Of a stretch of DNA of 64,000 nucleotides, positions 19,864 to 27,180 are shown piece after piece. The notes below the pieces were generated by a model. It had not been told where the DNA came from and ran no database searches. It worked only from the letters and a program-made list of their open reading frames with translations. The translations under genes were made by a program, and so were the position numbers. The stretch's first letter is position 1, and every line of letters begins with the position of its first letter. Origin of the DNA: Geobacter argillaceus (lineage in GTDB: Bacteria > Desulfobacterota > Desulfuromonadia > Geobacterales > DSM-12255); assembly GCF_007830735.1 (NCBI RefSeq), contig NZ_VLLN01000002.1:1-64000 (forward strand), given 5' to 3'.

Positions 19864-20454
19864 ATGAACATGTATCCATCTGTCCGGCTCTATCGAACAC
19901 TCAGCGTCTTCTACCTTGCGACTTCCCTGGTTGCCCTCTCTCCTGGCATGCCGGTCAGCGCAAAACAGCAGCCCACTGCCACGCCGGCCGCAACTCTTGA
20001 CGACGCCAACGCCTGGATTCGCCAGGGTCTCGCTAGCAACGCGGCCGGTCGTTTCCAGGAGGCACTGGATGCCTTTCTGCAGGCAGTGGCCATTGATCCG
20101 GCCAATTCCTTTGCCCTGTTCAACCTGGGCACCACCTCGGCACTGCTGGGCCGCTACCGGGAGGCTGCCGATTACCTGAAGCAGGCGGTCCGGATCACAC
20201 CCGACCTCCTGCCGGCATGGAGCAACCTGGGAGCCATGTACAACCACCTGGAGCAGCCCGCCGAGGCCCTGGCCGCCTTCCGTCAGGTACTTCGGCTGCA
20301 GCCGGGCAACGCCGATGCCCATTACCAGGCAGCCCTATCCCTCCTCGCCCTGGGCAGAAGGGACGAGGCGTGCACCGAATACGAAGCACTCCGCAGCCTC
20401 GATCCTTCCCTGGCAGAAAAGCTGCTCCCCCTGCTTTCCGAACGGAACAAATAA
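19864..20454 (+). CDS. Exported tetratricopeptide-repeat protein
   Basis: A 196-aa protein with a probable signal peptide (cleavage near PVSA-K, residue 34) and four TPR units, for example ALFNLGTTSALLGRYREAAD and AWSNLGAMYNHLEQPAEALA. TPRs mediate protein contacts, so it may be a periplasmic scaffold. The ATG at 19864 or 19870 is chosen because the upstream frame back to 19648 has no signal-like or TPR-like sequence. It stands alone before a terminator, with no evident partner. Confidence 0.75.
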   Translation: MNMYPSVRLYRTLSVFYLATSLVALSPGMPVSAKQQPTATPAATLDDANAWIRQGLASNAAGRFQEALDAFLQAVAIDPANSFALFNLGTTSALLGRYREAADYLKQAVRITPDLLPAWSNLGAMYNHLEQPAEALAAFRQVLRLQPGNADAHYQAALSLLALGRRDEACTEYEALRSLDPSLAEKLLPLLSERNK

Positions 20455-20487
20455 AAAGCCGCCCTGCGGGGTGCAGGGCGGCTTTCG
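20454..20487 (+). terminator. Terminator after TPR gene
   Basis: AAAAAGCCGCCCTGC and GCAGGGCGGCTTT form a strong stem directly after the TAA. It also lies downstream of the convergent hpnH gene and may serve both. Confidence 0.8.
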
Positions 20488-20514
20488 TAACGGTCGGAAT
20501 GGCCTTTTTTCGTC

Positions 20515-21513
20515 TCAGGTCAGGTTCCAGATCGCCATTTCCACGATATCTTTCCAACTCTTTGAAATCTCGTTCACCACGGTCGGCTCGAAGCCGCAGT
20601 GCATCATGCACTGGGCACAGCGCTCATCCCGCCCGACCCCGTAGCGGTTCCAGTCGGTCTTCTCCATCATCTCCCTGAACGTTGGGTAGTGGGTGTCGGT
20701 GATCAGGTAACACGGCGCCTTCCACCCCTGCGGGTTGCGGGTCGGGTTCCCCCACGGGGTACACTGGAGCTTCTTCTCCCCCTTGAGGAAACGGAGGTAC
20801 ATGGGGGTCGACCAGAAGCGGAACCGCTTGCTCATTTCGTACACCTGCCCGAACTTCCGCTCGATCTCCTGCCGCTCCAGGAACAGCAGCTCGCCTACGG
20901 CCTCGTAGCTGAAGCCGGGGGCCACCAGCAGGCCGTCCACGCCAATTTCGGTAAGCATGGAGAAGAGCATGTCGATCTCCACCAGATCGGTGTCCTTGAA
21001 GATGGTGGTATTGGTGCAGACCCTGAAGCCGAGCTGCTTCGCCTTCCTGATCCCCTCGATGGCGGTTTTGAAGGTCCCCTTGCGTTCCAGTATCCGGTCG
21101 TGGGTCTCTTCCATGCCGTCCATGTGGACGTTGAGGGTGAAGTTGGGATGGGGCCGCAACCGGTCCAGTGACTTTTCCAGCAGGAGACCATTGGTGCAGA
21201 ACTGGATATGCTTGCCGCGCTGCAGCACCGCCTCCACCAGGTCGAAGACGTGGGGGTAGAGAAACGGTTCGCCGCCGGTAATGGTGACGATGGGGGCCGG
21301 ACATTCGTCCACCGAACGGAGACACTCCTCCAGGCTCATCATCGCCTGAATGGTATCGGCATACTCCCGGATCCGGCCGCAGCCGGAACAGGCCAGGTTG
21401 CACAGGTGGGTCGGCTCCAGCATCAGGACCAGGGGATATTTCTCCACCTTGGCCAGCTTGTTCTTCGCAATGTATTTCGTTAGATCGTAATTGAGTCGCC
21501 AGGGAAAACGCAT
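20515..21513 (-). CDS. hpnH: Hopanoid radical SAM enzyme HpnH
   Basis: HpnH attaches the 5'-deoxyadenosyl moiety of SAM to diploptene to give adenosylhopane, the first step of side-chain extension. The 332-aa protein has the radical SAM cysteines CX3CX2C at residues 38, 42 and 45 (CNLACSGC), and begins MRFPWRLNYDLTKYIAKNKL as the family does. I place the start there, with AAGGA upstream, rather than at an ATG 24 bases earlier. It ends the minus-strand shc-hpnA-dxs-hpnH series. Confidence 0.95.
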   Translation of the reverse strand: MRFPWRLNYDLTKYIAKNKLAKVEKYPLVLMLEPTHLCNLACSGCGRIREYADTIQAMMSLEECLRSVDECPAPIVTITGGEPFLYPHVFDLVEAVLQRGKHIQFCTNGLLLEKSLDRLRPHPNFTLNVHMDGMEETHDRILERKGTFKTAIEGIRKAKQLGFRVCTNTTIFKDTDLVEIDMLFSMLTEIGVDGLLVAPGFSYEAVGELLFLERQEIERKFGQVYEMSKRFRFWSTPMYLRFLKGEKKLQCTPWGNPTRNPQGWKAPCYLITDTHYPTFREMMEKTDWNRYGVGRDERCAQCMMHCGFEPTVVNEISKSWKDIVEMAIWNLT

Positions 21514-21537
21514 CTGCAGTTCTTTCCTTTCAATCAT

Positions 21538-21611
21538 GTAGGGGCGCCGCTTGCTGCGCCCGGTTCGGCAATTTGTCGCAAGCAAGGGCGCGGCAAGCAG
21601 CGCCCCTGCAA
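21538..21611. repeat. GTAGGGGC-type REP pair
   Basis: GTAGGGGCGCCGCTTGCTGC at 21538 and an inverted copy ending GCAGCGCCCCTGC form a long imperfect hairpin in the dxs-hpnH gap. It begins with the GTAG tetranucleotide of REP elements. Related sequences recur at 24.7, 42.4, 50.4 and 52.6 kb. Confidence 0.75.
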
Positions 21612-21617
21612 TATCGT

Positions 21618-23525
21618 CTATTTCGCCACGGCCAGGACCGGCCTCTCCTTACTTCTCATGAACGCTTCCACCGTGGCGGCAATCCCTTCGGCATCAAGTC
21701 CCAGGTCCTTGCGCAGTTGGGCTTGGCTACCATGTTCGACGAACCGGTCGGGAATGCCGATCCGCTTGACCCGGACAGCGGTTTCCCGCTCGTCGGCGAG
21801 GAGTTCCAGCACGGCAGTGCCGAAGCCGCCCTGTAGGGCATTCTCTTCAACCGTGACAACGGTGCCGCACCGGCGGGCAACGGCGAGGATCAGCTCCCGG
21901 TCCAGCGGCTTGACGAAGCGGGCATTGACCACCGTGGCCCGGATACCGGCGGTCGCCAGCCGTGTCGCTGCCTCGACTGCCGGGTAGACCGTGCTGCCGA
22001 TGGCGATGATGGCCACGTCGTCCCCGGCAACCAACTGCTCCCCCCTGCCAATGGGAAGTTCACGGATTTCCTGATCAAGCTGCACGCCGTAACCAGTGCC
22101 GCGCGGATAACGAAGGGCCATCGGCGCACCGGCATAGAGGGCGGTCTTGACCATGTGCCGCAGCTCGTTCTCGTCTTTCGGCGCCATCAGGGTCATCTCC
22201 GGCAGATGACGGAAAAGTGAGAGGTCGAAAACCCCGTGGTGGGTCGGCCCGTCATCCCCCACCAGACCGGCGCGGTCCATGGCCAGCGTCACCGGCAGTT
22301 TCTGCAGGCAGATGTCGTGGAAGATCTGGTCATAGGCGCGCTGGGCAAAGGTCGAGTAGATGGCCGTCACCGGCCGGTACCCCTCGGTCGCCAGGCCGGC
22401 GGCAAAGGTCAGAGCATGCTGCTCGGCAATTCCCACATCGAAGAAGCGGTCAGGATAGGCCTTGGCAAAGGGGGTCAGGCCGGTGCCGTCGGGCATGGCC
22501 GCGGTAATGGCAACGATCTTTTTATCGTCCGCGGCGAGTTGGACCAGGGTCTCGCCAAACATTGCCGTGTAGGAGGCGGGACCACCCTTGGCAGCAGCCA
22601 CTTCCCCGGTGGCAATATTAAACGGACCGACGCCGTGGAATTTGCCCGGATTGTCTTCTGCCGGCTTATAGCCGCACCCCTTGCGGGTCATGACATGCAC
22701 CAGCACCGGCCCCTCTACACTCTTCAGGTCACGCAGGATCTCCACCAGGTGCGGCAGGTCGTGCCCCTGGACCGGCCCCACGTAATCGAAGCCGAGCGCC
22801 TCGAACAGGGAGCCGGGGGTGAGAAACCCCTTCAGGGAATGCTCCGCTCGTTTGGCGAAGTGAAGGATGTTGCGGCCAAAGGCCGGGATGCTGGACAACA
22901 GCCCTTCCATCTCCTTTTTGAGGTCGCGGTAGTAGCCGCCGGTCATCTTGCGGGAGATGAAGGTGGAAAAGGCTCCCACATTCCTGGAAATGGACATCTC
23001 ATTGTCGTTCAGGACAACGATCAGGTTCTTGCGCAGGTGGCCGGCCTGGTTCAATGCCTCGAAGGCCATGCCGCCGGTGAGGGAGCCATCGCCGATCACA
23101 GCCACCACCTTGTGCTTCTCGCCTTTCAGGTCATTGGCAACCGCCATGCCGAGTCCGGCGGAGATGGAAGTGGAGGAATGGCCGGCACCGAACGGGTCGT
23201 GGGGCGACTCACTGCGCTTGGGGAAACCGGAGAGACCGCCGTACTGACGCTGGGTATGGAACCGGTCCCGCCGGCCGGTGATGATCTTGTGGGTGTAGGC
23301 CTGGTGCCCCACATCCCAGATGAAACGGTCATTGGGGGAGTCGAAACAGTAGTGCAGGGCCAGGGTCAACTCCACCGCCCCCAGGTTGGACGCCAAGTGG
23401 CCGCCGGTCCTGGAGACGTTCTCCAGGAGAAACTGACGCACCTCGCCGGCCAGGGTGCCGAGCTGCTCCAGCGAAAGCTGTTTCAGATCGGACGGACTGT
23501 TTATCGTTTCGAGTAACTTGGACAT
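21618..23525 (-). CDS. dxs: 1-deoxy-D-xylulose-5-phosphate synthase
   Basis: Thiamine-diphosphate enzyme that condenses pyruvate and glyceraldehyde 3-phosphate, the first step of the MEP isoprenoid pathway. The 635-aa protein has the ThDP motif [18 protein letters not shown] and the transketolase middle domain [15 protein letters not shown]. The ATG with GGAGA upstream (MSKLLETIN) is chosen over one 12 bases earlier. Its place between hpnA and hpnH couples precursor supply to hopanoid synthesis. Confidence 0.97.
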   Translation of the reverse strand: MSKLLETINSPSDLKQLSLEQLGTLAGEVRQFLLENVSRTGGHLASNLGAVELTLALHYCFDSPNDRFIWDVGHQAYTHKIITGRRDRFHTQRQYGGLSGFPKRSESPHDPFGAGHSSTSISAGLGMAVANDLKGEKHKVVAVIGDGSLTGGMAFEALNQAGHLRKNLIVVLNDNEMSISRNVGAFSTFISRKMTGGYYRDLKKEMEGLLSSIPAFGRNILHFAKRAEHSLKGFLTPGSLFEALGFDYVGPVQGHDLPHLVEILRDLKSVEGPVLVHVMTRKGCGYKPAEDNPGKFHGVGPFNIATGEVAAAKGGPASYTAMFGETLVQLAADDKKIVAITAAMPDGTGLTPFAKAYPDRFFDVGIAEQHALTFAAGLATEGYRPVTAIYSTFAQRAYDQIFHDICLQKLPVTLAMDRAGLVGDDGPTHHGVFDLSLFRHLPEMTLMAPKDENELRHMVKTALYAGAPMALRYPRGTGYGVQLDQEIRELPIGRGEQLVAGDDVAIIAIGSTVYPAVEAATRLATAGIRATVVNARFVKPLDRELILAVARRCGTVVTVEENALQGGFGTAVLELLADERETAVRVKRIGIPDRFVEHGSQAQLRKDLGLDAEGIAATVEAFMRSKERPVLAVAK

Positions 23526-23541
23526 GGCAATCTCCAAAAAT

Positions 23542-23612
23542 GTTCGACGTTCGATGTTCGACGTAAAAACTGCGAGCCGTTAACCTCGAACCTCTAACGT
23601 CGAACGTCGAAC
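23542..23612. repeat. Heptamer array with inverted half (unit GTTCGAC)
   Basis: GTTCGAC, GTTCGAT and GTTCGAC (23542-23562) face inverted units AACCTCG, AACCTCT, AACGTCG and AACGTCG (from 23583) across a loop of about 20 bases. It fills nearly the whole hpnA-dxs spacer. The unit resembles the one near hpnI but is in different register and flanks. Confidence 0.85.
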
Positions 23613-23616
23613 AGCT

Positions 23617-24603
23617 TTACGACGCATACCCATTGGCGCGAAACCAGGAAACCGCCCGCTGCAGCGCCTCACTGGCCGGCCGCCGGGGCAGCCCCAACTC
23701 CCGGACCGCCTTGCCGGAATCGAAGAACATGAATTTTTTCGCCATCTGGACCCCGGCCAGGGGGATCAGCGGCTCGCGGCCGGTCAACCGTGAGATGGCT
23801 TCGTTCAGATAGGCCGCGGCCAGGATCGGGCGGTACGGCAGCCGGAACCGGGGGGCCGGCTGCCCGGTGAGAGCGGCCAATTGGCCAAAGATCGCCTTCA
23901 GGGTGAGGTTTTCCCCACCCAGGATGTATTTCTGCCCGACACGCCCCTTTTCCCGGGCCAGGAGGTGCCCACGGGCACAGTCTTCCACGTCGATGATGTT
24001 GAGGCCGGTGTCCAGGAAGGCGGGCATCTTCCGGTTCAGGAAGTCGACGATGATCTTGCCGGTGGGGGTGGGCTTCACGTCATACGGCCCGACCGGCGTG
24101 GACGGGTTGACGATCACCAGCGGCAGCCCTTTGGCTGCCAACTCTTCCGCCACCCGCTCCGCGAGGAACTTGCTCCGCTTGTAGTGCCCCACCATGTCGG
24201 CCAGGGTCACCGGGGTATCCTCTGTGCCGGGCGTGCCGTCGCCGGGATTACCCAGGGTGCCGACGCTGCTGGTGTAGACCGTGTGCTGCACTCCCGCCGC
24301 CAGGGCAGCTTCCAGGATCGTGCGGGTGCCGTCCACGTTGGCCGCGTACATGGCGGCCGGATCGTTCGTCCAGAGGCGATAGTCGGCAGCGGCATGGAAC
24401 AGGGCCTGGCAACCGTCGAGGTCACGCGCAAGACGGTCCCGGCTGCGGAGATCCCCTTCCCGCACATCCACGTCAAGTCCCCGGAGATTGCGCCGGTCAG
24501 AGTCGGGGCGGGCCAGGACCCGAACCGCCCAGCCGTCCTTAAGGAGCTCCCTGACGATGCTCGCCCCGAGAAAACCGGTGGCGCCGGTAACAAATGCCTT
24601 CAT
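23617..24603 (-). CDS. hpnA: Hopanoid-associated sugar epimerase HpnA
   Basis: A 328-aa NAD-dependent epimerase/dehydratase of the extended SDR family. It has the Rossmann loop GATGFLG at residues 7-13 and a YKRSK catalytic Tyr-Lys segment. Members next to shc and hpnH are annotated HpnA; the exact substrate is not settled. The ATG start gives MKAFVTGATGFLG; an in-frame ATG 12 bases upstream is possible. No good ribosome site is visible. The preceding spacer holds an octamer array. Confidence 0.88.
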   Translation of the reverse strand: MKAFVTGATGFLGASIVRELLKDGWAVRVLARPDSDRRNLRGLDVDVREGDLRSRDRLARDLDGCQALFHAAADYRLWTNDPAAMYAANVDGTRTILEAALAAGVQHTVYTSSVGTLGNPGDGTPGTEDTPVTLADMVGHYKRSKFLAERVAEELAAKGLPLVIVNPSTPVGPYDVKPTPTGKIIVDFLNRKMPAFLDTGLNIIDVEDCARGHLLAREKGRVGQKYILGGENLTLKAIFGQLAALTGQPAPRFRLPYRPILAAAYLNEAISRLTGREPLIPLAGVQMAKKFMFFDSGKAVRELGLPRRPASEALQRAVSWFRANGYAS

Positions 24604-24621
24604 TGCTGAACCCATAAATAA

Positions 24622-24682
24622 GTTGAGTGGTTGAGTAGTCGAGGGAGAAACTGCCCCCTCCTCAACCACGCAACCACCCAAC
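24622..24682. repeat. Octamer array with inverted half (unit GTTGAGTG)
   Basis: GTTGAGTG, GTTGAGTA and GTCGAGGG face inverted units ending CTCAACCA, CGCAACCA and CCCAAC. The period here is 8 rather than 7. It lies between shc and hpnA, next to a GTAGGGGC REP. Confidence 0.8.
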
Positions 24683-24693
24683 GATTCTCCTGA

Positions 24694-24722
24694 TGTAGGG
24701 GCGCTGCTTGCCGCGCCCCTGC
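24694..24722. repeat. GTAGGGGC-type REP
   Basis: GTAGGGGCGCTGCTTGC and CGCGCCCC form a single hairpin with the GTAG foot, 14 bases after the shc stop on the minus strand. Confidence 0.7.
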
Positions 24723-24735
24723 CATTCCCACCGAA

Positions 24736-26775
24736 TTACGCCTTTTCCCGCGTCAGCGTCCGGTAGGTGCCGAGCGCGGTCAACGGAAAGCAGTTGCGGT
24801 AGATATGGTACTTGATCATGAAAAACTTCGGGAACCCGGTACCGGTGTACTGGTCCTCGTCCCAGGTGCCGTCCCCCTTCTGGCTGGCCAGGAGATACTG
24901 GATACCCCTGTTGACCGAGGGGGATTCCGCTTCGCCGGCCGCCATCAGGGCCAGGAGCGCCCAGCCGGTCTGGGAAGGAGTGGTCTCGCCGACTCCCGCA
25001 AGAGACGTATCGTAGTAGGACTCGCAGGTCTCACCCCAGCCGCCGTCCAGGTTCTGCCTGGACTTGAGCCAGTTCACCGCCTTCTGGATGTACGGCTGGG
25101 ACATATCCTCGCCAATGGCCGTCAGGCCGCAGAGCACCGACCAGGTGCCATAGATGTAGTTGACCCCCCAGCGGCCCCACCAGGAACCGGACGGCTCCTG
25201 CTCGCGCTTCAGGAACTCAAGCGCCCGCACCGCGGCAGGATGGTCTTTCGGATAACCGAAGGCACCCATCAGTTCCAGCATCCGGCCGGTAAGGTCGGCA
25301 GTGGGAGGGTCGATGAGAGCCTCCAGGTCGGCGAACGGGATCTTGTTCAGGAGGTGCTTGGTGTTGTCCTTGTCAAAGGCACCCCAGCCGCCGTTCTTGC
25401 TCTGCATCCCCAGGCACCAGTTGATACCGCGGACGATTGACGCTTCCTTGGCCTTCCCGTCCTTGGTCTTGATATCCTTGATGGCCATCATGACGAAACC
25501 GGAATCGTCCACGTCCGGGAACCAGTCGTTGAGGAACTCGAACGCCCAGCCACCTGGCTCAAGTTCGGGACTCTTGATCTTCCAGTCGCCAGGCTTGCGC
25601 ACTTCCCGGTCCAGCAGCCACTGGGCACCTTTTACCAGGGCCGGGTGATCGGTGGGCACGCCGGAATCAACCAGGGCCTTGAGGGCCAGGGCCGTGTCCC
25701 AGACCGGCGAGACGCACGACTGGAGCACCAGTTCATCCTCGCCTTCGATACAGAAGTTGGCCAGCGCCTCCAACCCCTTGGCAACAGCCGGGTGGTCATT
25801 GGCATAGCCGAGGCTGTGAAGCGCCAGGACCGAATTGAGCATGGCAGGCTGGATGCCGCCCCAGTCGCCGGTGGTCTCCTGGTGATCGAGCACCCACTGT
25901 TCCGCCCGCGCCATAGCCTTGTTCTTGAAGGGGCGGATCGGGCTCGACTCGTATATCTTCAGCATATGGTCGACACCGACGAAAAAGTTCTTCCAGGTCA
26001 AGATGCCGTCTTCCTTGCTGAAGGTGTAATCGATCGGCCGGGGGGGGCGTACGTAGAGTTCCTGCACCCGCGCGCTCGGAGGGAGCTTGCGGACCGGCCG
26101 CTCGGCCATGACCAGCGAAAGGGGGATGATGGTTCCGCGCGCCCAGCTGGACAGCTCGTACATGTTGAAATAGGCCCAGTTGGGCAGCAGCATCAGCTCG
26201 ATCGGCATGGAGGGAACGCCGAACCAGGCGAATTCACCGAAGAGCGCCAGGAAGATCTTGGTGAAGACCCGGGCCTTGATGATTCCCCCCTTGTCGAGAA
26301 CGAACGCCCTCGCCTTGGCCATGGCCGGATGATCGGCCTGGTAGCCGGCCAGCTTCAGGGCAAAGTAGGCCTCGATGGTGGTGGAGAGATCGCCGGGGCC
26401 ACCGTACCAGATGGTCCAGGACCCGTCCTCGGTCTGTTTGCTGAGGAGATAGTTGGCGATCTTCCGCTCCCGCTCCTTGTCCACCATGCCGAGAAAGTGG
26501 AAGAGCATCAGGTACTCGGCGGTAATGGTGACGTTGGACTCCAGTTCGGCCCACCAGTAGCCGGCAGGGAGCTGCTCGCGGAAGAAAAAGTCCCGACTCC
26601 GCTCAATGGCGAGATCCAGGGGGCTTTTCGCCTCTCCTCCCTGCTTTTTCCAGATGGAAGCCGGCAGGTGATGGACCTTGCCGGAAGATTTCGTTGCCGG
26701 GGCCGGCACAGGTTCAACGGCAACGCCGTTGAACGAGGTAAGCGCATGGGAGATGGGATGCTTCAGGGGTCGCAT
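24736..26775 (-). CDS. shc: Squalene-hopene cyclase
   Basis: Cyclises squalene to hopene and diplopterol at the inner membrane. The 679-aa protein has the catalytic DXDD motif as DVDD at residues 421-424 and several QW-type repeats, for example GSWWGRWGVNYIYGTW and QNLDGGWGETCESY. The start is the ATG behind GGAGAG (MRPLKHPIS); the longer frame to 26847 adds 24 unlikely residues. It leads the minus-strand hopanoid series and is divergent from hpnN across a 405-bp gap. Confidence 0.97.
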   Translation of the reverse strand: MRPLKHPISHALTSFNGVAVEPVPAPATKSSGKVHHLPASIWKKQGGEAKSPLDLAIERSRDFFFREQLPAGYWWAELESNVTITAEYLMLFHFLGMVDKERERKIANYLLSKQTEDGSWTIWYGGPGDLSTTIEAYFALKLAGYQADHPAMAKARAFVLDKGGIIKARVFTKIFLALFGEFAWFGVPSMPIELMLLPNWAYFNMYELSSWARGTIIPLSLVMAERPVRKLPPSARVQELYVRPPRPIDYTFSKEDGILTWKNFFVGVDHMLKIYESSPIRPFKNKAMARAEQWVLDHQETTGDWGGIQPAMLNSVLALHSLGYANDHPAVAKGLEALANFCIEGEDELVLQSCVSPVWDTALALKALVDSGVPTDHPALVKGAQWLLDREVRKPGDWKIKSPELEPGGWAFEFLNDWFPDVDDSGFVMMAIKDIKTKDGKAKEASIVRGINWCLGMQSKNGGWGAFDKDNTKHLLNKIPFADLEALIDPPTADLTGRMLELMGAFGYPKDHPAAVRALEFLKREQEPSGSWWGRWGVNYIYGTWSVLCGLTAIGEDMSQPYIQKAVNWLKSRQNLDGGWGETCESYYDTSLAGVGETTPSQTGWALLALMAAGEAESPSVNRGIQYLLASQKGDGTWDEDQYTGTGFPKFFMIKYHIYRNCFPLTALGTYRTLTREKA

Positions 26776-27005
26776 GGACGCTTGCTCTCCTTGATAGTCA
26801 ATGTAGCGGCAACGGTTTCCCGAGGGACACTCGCTGGCGCAGGGCACAACAAATTTGGGTTTTTACCACATTCTGCCAAAAAGGTATACCCTTTTCAGCC
26901 CGGGCCTGGCCAAAATTGCGGCGAAACCGTTGATTTTCCTAGCCCCGTGTGGTAGATGTTCACTCCGGTTCTTATTCCCATCAGATGTCCTGAAAACGGC
27001 AATTG

Positions 27006-27154
27006 AAACACTGAGGCACGGAGAACACGGAGTTATCACCGACTCTGAATCCCCGTTATGGCCGATACGCGGCTGCTCAAGCGGAGACGGACTTCCAATA
27101 CCCGCAATGTCGGTCTCTGTTGTTCTTCTCCGTGACCTCCGTGTCTCCGTGTTG
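27006..27154. repeat. Inverted octamer arrays in the shc-hpnN divergent region
   Basis: CACTGAGG, CACGGAGA and ACACGGAG (27008-27032) face about 90 bases later the complement of CACGGAGA, CACGGAGG and TCACGGAG (27125-27153). The design is that of the other arrays, with a longer loop. The rest of the 26776-27180 gap holds no convincing gene; promoters for both hopanoid units must lie here but I cannot identify them confidently. Confidence 0.75.
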
Positions 27155-27180
27155 ATACTGTTTCTGGATTTAGAGGTCCC

